Assembly (NCBI GenBank): GCA_040755725.1
Contig: JBFMAI010000023.1
Coordinates: 124,001 to 188,000 of the forward strand
DNA from: JBFMAI01 sp040755725
GTDB taxonomy: Bacteria; Planctomycetota; Phycisphaerae; UBA1845; Fen-1342
DNA length: 64,000 nucleotides
Reading direction: 5' to 3'
How positions within the stretch are numbered: position 1 is the first letter of the stretch; each line of letters opens with the position of its first letter. The notes below the pieces were generated by a model. The model made no database searches. It was not told the origin of the DNA and saw nothing but the letters and a program-made list of their open reading frames with translations. The position numbers and the translations under genes were made by a program. Below, piece by piece: positions 51,379 through 60,364 of the stretch.

Positions 51379-51909
51379 ATGATCAACGCTTTCGAAGACC
51401 ACACGCCCGTCCTTGGCCCCGGCACGTACGTCCACCCCTCCGCCGACGTGTTTGGTAACGTGCAAGTCGGCGCGGGGTGCTGGATCGGCCCCGGGGCCCG
51501 GATTCGCGGCGACTACGGGCGGATCGTCATCGGCGACCACACCGCCGTCGAGGACAACGTCGTCATCCACGCCCGGCCCAACGAGCAGACGACCATTGGC
51601 GACTGGGTCACGCTGGGCCACGCCTGCATCATTCACAACGCGACCGTCCGCGAGTGGGCGGTCGTCGGCATGGGCGCGATCGTCTCGGACTGGGCCGAAG
51701 TGGGCCAATGGGCCGTCGTCGGCGAGGGGGCTGTCGTCCGTCAGAACCAGCAGATCCCGCCCGAACGCATCGCGGTCGGCGTGCCCGCCAAGGTCCTCGA
51801 CAAGACCGTTACCGACGCCTACAAGACCGAGTGGAAGCACTGGAAAGAGGTCTACGTGGACTTGGCACGGCGCTACCCGGCGGGTTTGCAGCCGCCCGGC
51901 AATCGGTGA
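51379..51909 (+). CDS. Gamma-carbonic anhydrase-family protein
   Basis: A 176-residue left-handed beta-helix protein of the gamma-carbonic anhydrase (YrdA/PaaY) family. The zinc-binding histidines lie in VEDNVVIHARP and LGHACIIHNA, arranged as in active members. The C-terminal helix KTEWKHWKEVYVDLARRYPA is the usual trimer helix. It may hydrate CO2 or be an acyltransferase-like relative; the catalytic Glu of Cam was not clearly seen. It begins 22 bp after the toxin gene and may be a separate unit from it. Confidence 0.9.
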   Translation: MINAFEDHTPVLGPGTYVHPSADVFGNVQVGAGCWIGPGARIRGDYGRIVIGDHTAVEDNVVIHARPNEQTTIGDWVTLGHACIIHNATVREWAVVGMGAIVSDWAEVGQWAVVGEGAVVRQNQQIPPERIAVGVPAKVLDKTVTDAYKTEWKHWKEVYVDLARRYPAGLQPPGNR

Positions 51910-52020
51910 CGACCGCCTGGAAATCGGCGGGGCGCGAGCAACAATCCCGTGCTTCGCCGGTGGGCCGCCACAGGGCCCGGGCCGGTTTGGATTCGCTCCA
52001 AGAACCCGGGAGATGCAGGC

Positions 52021-53286
52021 TTGAAGAAGGTCATCGTCTACTCACTGCTGCTGCTGCTCGGGCTTGGGTTGTCGCAACTCGTCCCGTCGTGGCTGGGGGC
52101 GAGCTACGGGGCCGTCGCGCACGTGGTCAAGTTCCTGACGATGGTCGCGTTGGCATTCATCATGATCCACGTCGGGTACGAGTTCGACATCGACCGGTCG
52201 AACCTGCGGGCGTACGGCTGGGACTACGTGGTGGCGGCCACGGCGGCGGCGTTTCCGTGGATCTTCTGCGCCGCGTACTTCATTCTGCTGCTCTCGCCGG
52301 CCGGGGCGTGGTCCACGTGGGACGGTTGGCGGGATGCCCTGCTGGCCGGGCGGTTCGCGGCCCCCACGTCGGCGGGCGTGTTGTTCTCGATGTTGGCGGC
52401 GGCCGGTCTGGCGACGACCTGGGTGTTCCGCAAAACGCGCATTCTCGCGATCTTCGACGACCTCGACACCGTCCTGCTGATGATTCCCTTGAAGATGCTC
52501 ATCGTGGGGCTGGCGTGGCAGCTCGGCATCATCGTGATCGTGATGGTCGCCCAGCTTTGGCTGGCCTGGCGCTACCTCCACCGTTGGCACCTTCCGGTCC
52601 GCTGGCCGTGGGTGTTGAGCTACGCCGCCGGCATCGCCATCGTGTGCGAGCTCATCTACTACGCCAGCCTGGGTCTGGACGAGCTCGTACCGATCCACAT
52701 CGAGGTGCTCCTGCCCGCGTTTGTGCTGGGCTGCATGATCGCCCGCCCGCCCGGGCACGAGACGGAGGCCGCGGCCCACGACCAGTTTGAGTGCCCCGCG
52801 GAGCGGCGGGCCGGCACCGTCATCTCCGCGGTCTTCATGGTCCTGGTCGGGTTGTCGATGCCGGCGATAACTGGCGTGGGCGCGCCGGAGCCGGTGGCAC
52901 AGGCCGACAACCAGATGCTGGAGGCGTACCTACCCGGCACGGGAGCGGCGGCGGTGGCCAAGCCCCAGCCGCTGACTCTCTCCTGGGCCGCGCTGGCGGG
53001 CCACGTCCTCCTGGTGACGCTCGTGGCCAACCTGGGCAAGATGTTCCCCGTCTTCTGCTACCGCCGGGAGGCGCCCTGGCGCCACCGACTGGCCGTCGCC
53101 GTGGCCATGTTCCCACGCGGCGAAGTCGGCGCCGGCGTGCTCATCATCTCGCTGTCGTACGGCATCGGCGGGCCGATGATCACCGTGGCCATGTTCTCGC
53201 TGGCCCTGAACCTCTTGCTGACGGGCGTCTTCATCCTGATCGTGCGGCAGCTCATCGGGCGTGAGCCGGCGGCGGCCCCCAACTAG
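52021..53286 (+). CDS. Cation/proton antiporter (CPA family)
   Basis: A 421-residue membrane protein with about 12 helices. DDLDTVLLMIPLKMLIVGLA carries the Asp-Asp motif typical of ion-binding helices in Na/H antiporters. The late segment AMFPRGEVGAGVLIISLSYG is the RGE region conserved in CPA1/KefB-like antiporters. No TrkA-N regulatory domain is present at the C terminus. The TTG at 52021 with GGGAG upstream gives MKKVIVYSLLLLLGLG; an upstream ATG at 51949 is possible but would add a poor extension. It is likely involved in Na+ or K+ and pH balance. Confidence 0.88.
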   Translation: MKKVIVYSLLLLLGLGLSQLVPSWLGASYGAVAHVVKFLTMVALAFIMIHVGYEFDIDRSNLRAYGWDYVVAATAAAFPWIFCAAYFILLLSPAGAWSTWDGWRDALLAGRFAAPTSAGVLFSMLAAAGLATTWVFRKTRILAIFDDLDTVLLMIPLKMLIVGLAWQLGIIVIVMVAQLWLAWRYLHRWHLPVRWPWVLSYAAGIAIVCELIYYASLGLDELVPIHIEVLLPAFVLGCMIARPPGHETEAAAHDQFECPAERRAGTVISAVFMVLVGLSMPAITGVGAPEPVAQADNQMLEAYLPGTGAAAVAKPQPLTLSWAALAGHVLLVTLVANLGKMFPVFCYRREAPWRHRLAVAVAMFPRGEVGAGVLIISLSYGIGGPMITVAMFSLALNLLLTGVFILIVRQLIGREPAAAPN

Positions 53287-53448
53287 CGCCGGACGATCGC
53301 CGGGGGGGGGCGCCAGTGCCGCCGTGGGATGTCTCGCGCACCGCGCTTGCCATGCCGCTGCGGGGGCGGGTATCGTTCGGTGTCGAGGCCGACCCGCAAA
53401 GGCGGTCGGCGGGCCGTTTTGCCCGTGCGTGGCAAAGGAGTGAAGGTG

Positions 53449-54423
53449 ATGTACCGCTATGTCAACTTCGCGTCGTTGCTGGTTGTAGTGTTGTTGGCGG
53501 CCCCCGCGCTGTCCTTGGAACTGGGGGACCCGGCGCCGCCGTTGAAGGTTGAGAAGTGGATCAAGGGCGGTCCGATCGACCTCAAGGCCGGGGAGGGCAA
53601 GACGACGTATGTGCTCGAGTTCTGGGCTACCTGGTGCGCCCCGTGCCGCGCCAGCATCCCCCACCTCACCGAGGTCCAGAAGAAATACAAGGACAAGGGC
53701 GTCGTGGTCGTGGGGATCAGCGTCGACGGCGGCAAGAATAACGCGACCCGCGGCGACGTCGAGCCGTTCGTCAAGGAGTGGGACGCGAAGATGGAGTACG
53801 CGGTCGCGCTGGATACGGAGCCGCGTGAGACGATGGAAGCGTACCTGACCGGGTTTCTCGTGCAGGGCATCCCCCACGCGTTCATCGTGGACAAGACCGG
53901 GAAGATCGTCTGGCACGGCCACCCCGCGGGCGAGCTCGACAAGGCACTGGACGCTGTCCTGGCCGGCAAGCACGACCTGGAGGCCGCGAAGAAGGCGGAC
54001 CAGGAACGCCGCACCGCCGCCGCCAAGCAGATGGCAGCGATGAAGCTGATGGAGAACTACTTCGAGACCGTGACGGCCAAAGACAAGCCGGAGAACGCCT
54101 CGGAACTGGGGCTGCTGGTGTTCATTGGGATGGACAACGATCCGTACCTGTTGAACATGCTGGCGTGGGACATCCTCACGCGCCAAGACGTAAAATACCG
54201 TGACGTCAAGCTGGCGCTGCGGGCGGGCAAGGCGGCGGTCGAGGCCACCAAGGGCGAGGATGCGGCCATTCTCGACACGTACGCCCGCGCGCTGTTCGAC
54301 AACGGTCAGGTCAAGGAAGCCATCGAGCAGCAGAAGAAGGCCGTCGCGCTGGCCAAGAACGACGAGCTGCGGGCGGAACTGGAGCAGGCGCTTAAGCAGT
54401 ATGAGGAGGCGGCCCGCAAGTAG
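53449..54423 (+). CDS. TlpA-like exported thioredoxin with helical tail
   Basis: A 324-residue exported protein: signal peptide FASLLVVVLLAAPALSLELG, a thioredoxin fold with the active site WATWCAPCRASI (CxxC), then cis-Pro region GIPHAFIVDKTG and GHPAGELDKALDAVL. After about residue 180 a helical domain with TPR-like repeats runs to the C terminus (AILDTYARALFDNGQVKEAI). TlpA-like proteins reduce or oxidise exported proteins. The extension may bind partners. ATG 53449 has AGGAG at ideal spacing. The next gene starts within its last 23 bp. Confidence 0.92.
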   Translation: MYRYVNFASLLVVVLLAAPALSLELGDPAPPLKVEKWIKGGPIDLKAGEGKTTYVLEFWATWCAPCRASIPHLTEVQKKYKDKGVVVVGISVDGGKNNATRGDVEPFVKEWDAKMEYAVALDTEPRETMEAYLTGFLVQGIPHAFIVDKTGKIVWHGHPAGELDKALDAVLAGKHDLEAAKKADQERRTAAAKQMAAMKLMENYFETVTAKDKPENASELGLLVFIGMDNDPYLLNMLAWDILTRQDVKYRDVKLALRAGKAAVEATKGEDAAILDTYARALFDNGQVKEAIEQQKKAVALAKNDELRAELEQALKQYEEAARK

Positions 54424-55156
54424 CGGCCGGCCCGACGCGGCCCACGACCCGGCTGCGGGCGGCGTGGCGCGGTGGGACCACGTTCAGCCGGACCGCGACG
54501 CGATCATCCGGCTCGTACAGGTTCGCCCCGACTGCGACAGTCACCAGCGGTGGATCGAAGCGCTGGACCGGCTGCTGGCGACACTGCCGCGGCTCCTGCG
54601 GCCGCGCGGGGTGTATCGCATTGACGGCGTCGCCAGGCTGGAACCGCAGCGCATCGTGCTGGCGTCGGGCGCGACCTACGCGGGGCGGGTGGCCAGTTTC
54701 CTGCGGCACAGCGAGTTCATCGCCACCTTTGTCGTAACGATCGGGTCCGCTGTCGAGCGGCTCAGTCGTGGCTGGCTGCGAGCGGGGCGCGTCATGCCGG
54801 GCATCATCGCCGACGCCATCGCGTCGGAGACGGCGGAAGCGACGGCCCAGCGACTGCGGGACGACGTTCGGGGCTGGGCGCGCGCACGGGGGTTGGACGT
54901 GACGCCGGCGTACAGCCCGGGCTACTGCGGCCTGGACCTGCGGCAGCAGGAAGTGCTCTTCGTGACGCTCCCCGCACGGTCAATCAACGTCCGTTTGACG
55001 CCAAGCTGCCTGATGCTGCCGCTGAAGTCCGTCTCCGGGCTCATCGGGATCGGGCCGCCGGGGCTAATCCGACCGGACCGCCACGCCTGTTCCGGATGTG
55101 ACCATCCGAATTGCGCGCAGCGGCGGGCCCCGTTTGACGGGCCCCCATCGGCGTGA
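54401..55156 (+). CDS. Stand-alone methionine synthase activation-domain-like protein
   Basis: A 251-residue protein with the pattern of the MetH B12-dependent reactivation domain. GRVMPGIIADAIASETAEAT, AYSPGYCGLDLRQQEVLF, and LTPSCLMLPLKSVSGLIGIG are typical of the core, which binds SAM and reductively activates cobalamin. It ends with a Cys cluster CSGCDHPNC, seen in free-standing versions that occur beside corrinoid proteins. Here no cobalamin-binding or methyltransferase gene is adjacent. It overlaps the TlpA-like gene by 23 bp. The start could also be GTG 54464. Confidence 0.82.
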   Translation: MRRRPASSGRPDAAHDPAAGGVARWDHVQPDRDAIIRLVQVRPDCDSHQRWIEALDRLLATLPRLLRPRGVYRIDGVARLEPQRIVLASGATYAGRVASFLRHSEFIATFVVTIGSAVERLSRGWLRAGRVMPGIIADAIASETAEATAQRLRDDVRGWARARGLDVTPAYSPGYCGLDLRQQEVLFVTLPARSINVRLTPSCLMLPLKSVSGLIGIGPPGLIRPDRHACSGCDHPNCAQRRAPFDGPPSA

Positions 55157-55461
55157 GCGGCGGCCACCGGTCAGGTGTGTGGGGTGCCACCACGCCCGCG
55201 CCGCCTGGGGGGCCATACCCCGGCCTTGCCGATAATCCCGCCTTTTGGCGGCCGTTCCCCCGCACCATGCCTAGAATCCGGCGTTGCCGTCGTCGGACGG
55301 CGTTCGGGTCAAAGGAAGACCGAGAACCTGGTGCGTTCCCCTCGCCTCTGGCGTTGGAGTGGGCGAGCGCGGTTGAATCCGACGGTTCCCCCTCGCTGGG
55401 CCTCTCTCCACGGAGTCGGAGCGGGCGTGCTTCAGGCCCCCTCGCACCGGAGAGGTCCAAC

Positions 55462-56952
55462 ATGTTCAGCCGCGTTCTATCCCTTGTTGTGTCATTTCTC
55501 GTGGGGAGTGCGTCCGCCCTCGCCAATTGGCAATGGGTGAGTCTGCACCCTGTCGGCGCATCCACCTCATGGGCCATCGGCGTCGACAAGTTCCAGGAAT
55601 CCGGCTTCGGCAGCTTCAGCGGCCAGCAGCGCGCCGGGGTGTGGAGCGGCACGGCGGCGAGCTGGGTCAGCCTGCACCCCGGAGCCACCGCCGAGTCGTG
55701 GAGTTGGGGTGTCAGCGGCGGCGTGCAGGTGGGCTATGCCAAGGTCGGCGCCCTGTGGCACGCGGCGCTATGGAATGGAACGGCGGGGAGCTGGGTAGAC
55801 CTCCATCCGGGCGGAAACGACCACTCGATTGCCTATGACGTCGCCGGCGGACAACAGGTCGGCGTCGTCGCCAACCGGGCCGCGCTGTGGACCGGCACCG
55901 CGGGAAGCCACGTCAACCTCCAGCCCGCGGCGGGCTCGGCGACGTCCGCCGCATACGGCACCGACGGCACCCGCCAGGTCGGGTACGTCGATATATTTGC
56001 GGTCCCCAAGGAGCACGCGGCCCTGTGGTCCGGGACCGCCGCCAGTTGGGTCGATCTGCACACCATGATCCCCACCAGCCGCTCCGTCGCCTGGGGCATC
56101 TGGTACAGCCAGCAGGCGGGCTACGCGGTTTTCAGCGGCGGCGAACACGCCATCAAGTGGTCCGGGACGGCCGCAAGCTGGATCGACCTGCACCCCACCG
56201 GCGCCAGCGCGTCGATCGCGTACGGCACCAGCGGCGGCTACCAAGCCGGAATGGCGGACTTCTTCGGCCTCAAGAAGGCGGCCCTCTGGAGCGGGACGGC
56301 GGCGAGCTACGTCGATCTGCACGCGGTTCTGCCGGCGTACTACTGGTCATCGGAGGCACGCGGCATCTGGGCTGAGGTGAAGCCGATGTTCACCACAATT
56401 CGCGTCGTGGGCTGGGCCTACAACACGCAGACCAACCAGACGGAAGCCATGTTGTGGCACCGCGTCATTCCGCGGCCGATCACGTGGACGGTCGCTCAGG
56501 TGGCGTTCGAGTTCTCGCCGAGCACGCTCCGTGTGCGGCCCGGCGACATCGTGCAATGGACGTGGACTGGTGGTGACCACACGGTCACGTCCGGTGCAGG
56601 CTGCCAGTTCGATCAAACGAACTTCGACGAGCCGCTGAATCGTGACTATCCGGTCGCGGAGTTCGTCGTGCCCGCCGGCGTGGCCGAAATCTCCTACTTC
56701 TGCCGTCCGCATTGCGGCATGGGCATGACCGGGCTGCTCATCGTCGAGTCGCTGGTCCTCGTCGGCGATCTGAACTGCGACGGCGTGGTGAGCTTCGGCG
56801 ACATTAACCCCTTCGTTCTGGCCCTGACAAACCCGGGCGCATATCAGACGCAGTACCCGAACTGCCCGCTGGCCAACCGGGACATCAACGCCGACGGCGT
56901 GTTCGACTTCGGCGACATCAACCCGTTTGTCAGGCTGTTGACGAACCCGTAG
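55462..56952 (+). CDS. Exported propeller-cupredoxin-dockerin fusion
   Basis: A 496-residue exported protein. A signal peptide (FSRVLSLVVSFLVGSASALA) is followed by about six repeats of roughly 45 residues around ALWSGTAASWVDLHP (varied: ALWNGTAGSWVDLHP, IKWSGTAASWIDLHP). This is probably a beta-propeller. Then comes a plastocyanin-like domain with type-1 copper ligands: His in GGDHTVTSG and Cys, His and Met in YFCRPHCGMGMTG. The C terminus has two dockerin-like calcium loops, GDLNCDGVVSFGDINPF and DINADGVFDFGDINPF. ATG 55462 with GGAGAGG upstream is chosen. A Crp/Fnr regulator follows after 14 bp. The role is unknown; surface electron transfer is one idea. Confidence 0.87.
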   Translation: MFSRVLSLVVSFLVGSASALANWQWVSLHPVGASTSWAIGVDKFQESGFGSFSGQQRAGVWSGTAASWVSLHPGATAESWSWGVSGGVQVGYAKVGALWHAALWNGTAGSWVDLHPGGNDHSIAYDVAGGQQVGVVANRAALWTGTAGSHVNLQPAAGSATSAAYGTDGTRQVGYVDIFAVPKEHAALWSGTAASWVDLHTMIPTSRSVAWGIWYSQQAGYAVFSGGEHAIKWSGTAASWIDLHPTGASASIAYGTSGGYQAGMADFFGLKKAALWSGTAASYVDLHAVLPAYYWSSEARGIWAEVKPMFTTIRVVGWAYNTQTNQTEAMLWHRVIPRPITWTVAQVAFEFSPSTLRVRPGDIVQWTWTGGDHTVTSGAGCQFDQTNFDEPLNRDYPVAEFVVPAGVAEISYFCRPHCGMGMTGLLIVESLVLVGDLNCDGVVSFGDINPFVLALTNPGAYQTQYPNCPLANRDINADGVFDFGDINPFVRLLTNP

Positions 56953-56966
56953 CGGAGTGACCTGGC

Positions 56967-57683
56967 ATGACCGCGGCGAGCTCGCCGACTGACATACTCC
57001 ACCGGGCCGCGCTTTTCCGCGGGTTGCCGCCGCCCGCGCTCGCCCGGGTGGCCGGGGCGGCCCGTCCCGCGCGACTGGCGGCAGGGCAATGCCTGTACCG
57101 GGAAGGGGACACCTGTGCCGACGTGGCCATCCTCGGTGACGGCCTGATCCGCGTGTTCAAGTCGTGTCCGAGCGGCCGGGAGATCACGTTGTATCACGTC
57201 GAGCCCGGTGAGCCATGCCTCGTCAACGTCTTGTGCGCGTACCTCCAATCGCCGACGCCGGCCAGCGCCACCGTCGAACGGCCCGGCCCTGCGGTGCTCG
57301 TGCCGCACGCGGTGTTTCATGAACTCATCGGGGCGGCGGCACCGCTGCGGGACCAACTCTTCGGCAGCATCGCCCGGCGGATGCTCGACCTCATGCTGCT
57401 GGTCGAAGAAGTGGCGTTTCGGCGGATGGACCGGCGGTTGGCTTCGTACTTGCGGAAGCGCTTCGACCAGTCGCGATCAGACGAACTCTGGCTGGAGATC
57501 ACGCACGAGGAGATCGCCGCCGACCTGGGCTCGGCGCGCGAGGTCATCAGTCGCCTGGTGAAGGAGTTCGAACGGTTGGGGGTAGTGCAACAGGGCCGTG
57601 GGCGAATCGGGCTGCGGGACCCCGGCCGCCTCCAGGACTTGGCGGACATCGACCTCGCCGACGGGAAATCGGGCCCTGTGTGA
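56967..57683 (+). CDS. Crp/Fnr-family transcription regulator
   Basis: A 238-residue regulator with an N-terminal cyclic-nucleotide-type domain and a C-terminal helix-turn-helix ITHEEIAADLGSAREVISRL. The recognition helix has Arg191, Glu192 and Arg196, the arrangement that reads TGTGA half-sites. The effector domain has Cys42, 50, 67, 84 and 90; GEPCLVNVLC is the motif of an FNR-like subgroup tied to oxygen, NO or redox sensing, but the classic FNR cluster Cys set is absent. A matching operator overlaps its own stop codon. It is 14 bp after the cupredoxin-dockerin gene. Confidence 0.92.
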   Translation: MTAASSPTDILHRAALFRGLPPPALARVAGAARPARLAAGQCLYREGDTCADVAILGDGLIRVFKSCPSGREITLYHVEPGEPCLVNVLCAYLQSPTPASATVERPGPAVLVPHAVFHELIGAAAPLRDQLFGSIARRMLDLMLLVEEVAFRRMDRRLASYLRKRFDQSRSDELWLEITHEEIAADLGSAREVISRLVKEFERLGVVQQGRGRIGLRDPGRLQDLADIDLADGKSGPV

Positions 57684-57694
57684 CCTGGGTCACG
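57679..57694 (+). promoter_or_regulatory. CRP/FNR-type operator
   Basis: TGTGACCTGGGTCACG contains a perfect inverted repeat GTGACC-TG-GGTCAC. It overlaps the stop codon of the Crp/Fnr gene. Its centre (57686.5) is 41.5 bp upstream of the start site predicted from TAATAT at 57716-57721 (start near 57728). This is the class II activator position of CRP and FNR. Confidence 0.68.
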
Positions 57695-57715
57695 GAGAAT
57701 TCGCTCTGCCGGTTC

Positions 57716-57721
57716 TAATAT
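57716..57721 (+). promoter_or_regulatory. Predicted -10 element TAATAT
   Basis: TAATAT lies 22 bp after the operator. No good -35 is seen, as expected for an activator-dependent promoter. The predicted leader to the ATG at 57860 is about 130 nt. Confidence 0.5.
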
Positions 57722-57859
57722 CGGGCCGGTGAGCCGGAGTGTGGCTCGGGCGCCGCGACGGCGTGGCCGCACACGCGGTGATCCATGCGCAGGGTTGCGG
57801 GGACGAGGCATCTGAGGGAGCGTCGGCCGGACACGACGCACGTCCGCGAGGGTCGATCC

Positions 57860-60364
57860 ATGAAACGTACGTTGGCAACAAGCACCATCTTGGGCCCCGT
57901 GTTTTGCGGCACGGCCGCCGCGCAACCCCCCCCGGTTGTCGATCTTGGTCTGCTCCCTGGCGACGCCGCCGTCCAGCCGGCGTACAGTAGCCAACAGGAC
58001 CACGCCGTCGCGCGCGGCGGCGACGACTATCTGGCCGTGTGGAGCGACTACCGCCCGCAGAATGTCGGCAACTCGACGAACCAAAGCGCCGGCGACATCT
58101 TCGGCATCCGGCTGGACGCCGCCGGCGAGCCTCTGGACCCCGCTCCCTTCGCCGTCAACGTGGCGATGGGTGAGCAGCGTTATCCCGTCGTGGCGTGGAA
58201 TGGCGAGAACTGGTTGGTGGCGTTCCGCAGCCAGGACCCCGTCGGCGGATACTTCGCCAACCAGATTCGGGCCGTGCGCGTGTCGGCGCAGGGAGAAGTA
58301 TTGGACGATCCGCCGCTCCTGATCGCCGCCAGCGAGCTGCCTTACCGGCTCGCCGGCCAGAACGGGCAATGGCTGGTGACGTACAACCTCTATCACGCCG
58401 GCGGCTACGGCACCTACATCGCAGGCCAGCGGATCGGGGCCGACGGGCAGTTCCTGGACCCCGCGCCGCTGATGCTGATGGACTGGTCCTACGGTTCCCA
58501 TCTGTTGCTGGCGGCCAGCGGCGAGTACCTGGTCGCCGGCCCGGACTGGAACAACTCGGCGGTCATTCGTGCCCGGCGCATCGGGCTCAACGGCCAGCCC
58601 GTCGGCACCGAGTTCACGGTCCCTAGCCTGAACGTCGGCACCAGCGGCAGTGAGTACTACGTCACGTGGATTTCAAACTACACCAACCTGGTGGGCTCCC
58701 GCATGACCGCCACGGGCACGTTGTTGAATCCCACCGGCACCGTGCTTGTGTCCGACTTCTCGCCATATCACCACAGCAGCGTTGCCCACGACGGCAACGT
58801 CTGGTGGATCGAGTGGGGCGCGGCCAGCGAAATCCACACGCTGCGCGTCGCCGCCGACGGCACCGGGCTGGATCCAGGCGGCGGTCCGACCCTGCCGATC
58901 GTGATCGGCGGGACGATCAACTATGCGTACGGGCCGCAAATCGTGTCGCGCGCCGGCGGCGGCGTACACTTCTTCTGGTACGACCATCGACTTGCCCTGG
59001 GCTATGACAGCAACGTGTGGTGTTTGCCGGTGAACCCGAACAACGCCCCTGACGTCGAACGCTGCGTCTCCACCGGCACGGCGACCCAGCTCCTGCCGGA
59101 CCTGGCAGAAGGCCCCGACGGTCGGATCGCCGTCGCGTTCACGAGCCAGTTCGCCGGCGAAAGCCGCGTTCTGGTCCACCGGCTGAACGCGCTCGGCAAT
59201 CCAATCACGGCTGAGCCGATCGAAGTGGCCCGCGGGCCGAACTTCCGCAAGGCGAGTATCGCCTGGAACGGGGCGCTGTATTTGGTCACCTGGGATTCCG
59301 GGGCGGCCGGATCGTCCACTACGCAGATCCAGGCCCGACGCATGAACGGCGACGGGACGTTCGTCGATCCGGGGCCGTTCGATGTGATGCCCGGTTTCAG
59401 CCCGGACGTCGCGGCGCTCGGTGAGGACTTCCTGATTGCCGCCGCCCGCTTCGCGTCCAACCCGCAGTTCATTTACGCGTGGATGCGCATCGTCGATGGG
59501 CCGACGGGCGCGTTCCAGAATGCCGCGACCAATATCGGCGGCGGATACGTCTCGGTCGGGCCGCGGGTCCGCAGCGACAAGACGCGTTGGATCGTGACCT
59601 ACCACAGTCACTGGACGCACGACGACCCGCGCTCCGACGCCGTCTACAACTTCGTCAACGCCGACGGATCGTTCACGCCCGCCCGCAACCCGACCAACGT
59701 CTCCGGCGGCTCGGGCACGCCCGACGTGGCTTGCACCGGCGACAAGTTCCTGTTCGTGTGGCGCAGCAACACCCTGTCGAATGCGAACAACTACATATCC
59801 GGGCGGATCATGAACCCGGACGGCACCTTTGCCACCAATGCGTTCGTCATCGCCGAAGCTCCGGGGCGGCAGTTGCGACCCGTGGTCGGCTGGGATGGCA
59901 AGAGCTTCGTCGTGGCCTGGGACGATCAGCGGAACCAACAGGCCTTCTTCGATGAGCGCACCGACATCTACGGCGCCCGCGTCACCAAGGCCGGTGTCGT
60001 GCTCGACCCGGCCGGCTTCCCAATCCACGTGGGCCCCAACGGCGACGCGACGGCAGCCATTCTCAGCCGCGAGGACGCGGTGAGTTTCGTCGCGTCAGCC
60101 CGCTTCGTGACGGCCGCACCGTTCGATTCGTATCGCATCGGTCTGACGCGCGTCGGCGTGCTTCCGTTCCTGCTGGGTGACCTCAATTGCGACGGGAATG
60201 TGGACTTTGGTGACATCAACCCGTTCGTGCTCGCCCTGACGAACCCCACTGGCTATCAGGTGGCGTTTCCGAGCTGCAACATCATGAATGCTGACATCAA
60301 TCAAGACGGCCGCGTGGACTTCGGCGACATCAATCCGTTCATTCGGCTGCTGACAAGCCCGTAG
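57860..60364 (+). CDS. Large exported repeat protein with dockerin-like tail
   Basis: An 834-residue exported protein: signal peptide (MKRTLATSTILGPVFCGTAA), then many repeats of about 50 residues with patterns such as GDDYLAVWSDYRP, GENWLVAFRSQDP, GKSFVVAWDDQRN, probably a many-bladed propeller. The C terminus GDLNCDGNVDFGDINPFVLA plus DINQDGRVDFGDINPFIRLL is almost the same as in the cupredoxin protein. ATG 57860 has GAGGG upstream. The regulated promoter just upstream suggests that it is induced by the Crp/Fnr protein. Its ligand and anchoring partner are unknown. Confidence 0.88.
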   Translation: MKRTLATSTILGPVFCGTAAAQPPPVVDLGLLPGDAAVQPAYSSQQDHAVARGGDDYLAVWSDYRPQNVGNSTNQSAGDIFGIRLDAAGEPLDPAPFAVNVAMGEQRYPVVAWNGENWLVAFRSQDPVGGYFANQIRAVRVSAQGEVLDDPPLLIAASELPYRLAGQNGQWLVTYNLYHAGGYGTYIAGQRIGADGQFLDPAPLMLMDWSYGSHLLLAASGEYLVAGPDWNNSAVIRARRIGLNGQPVGTEFTVPSLNVGTSGSEYYVTWISNYTNLVGSRMTATGTLLNPTGTVLVSDFSPYHHSSVAHDGNVWWIEWGAASEIHTLRVAADGTGLDPGGGPTLPIVIGGTINYAYGPQIVSRAGGGVHFFWYDHRLALGYDSNVWCLPVNPNNAPDVERCVSTGTATQLLPDLAEGPDGRIAVAFTSQFAGESRVLVHRLNALGNPITAEPIEVARGPNFRKASIAWNGALYLVTWDSGAAGSSTTQIQARRMNGDGTFVDPGPFDVMPGFSPDVAALGEDFLIAAARFASNPQFIYAWMRIVDGPTGAFQNAATNIGGGYVSVGPRVRSDKTRWIVTYHSHWTHDDPRSDAVYNFVNADGSFTPARNPTNVSGGSGTPDVACTGDKFLFVWRSNTLSNANNYISGRIMNPDGTFATNAFVIAEAPGRQLRPVVGWDGKSFVVAWDDQRNQQAFFDERTDIYGARVTKAGVVLDPAGFPIHVGPNGDATAAILSREDAVSFVASARFVTAAPFDSYRIGLTRVGVLPFLLGDLNCDGNVDFGDINPFVLALTNPTGYQVAFPSCNIMNADINQDGRVDFGDINPFIRLLTSP

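Noticed and set aside
51477..52790. 437-codon open frame overlapping carbonic anhydrase and antiporter
   Set aside because: Shadow frame of two recognised genes.
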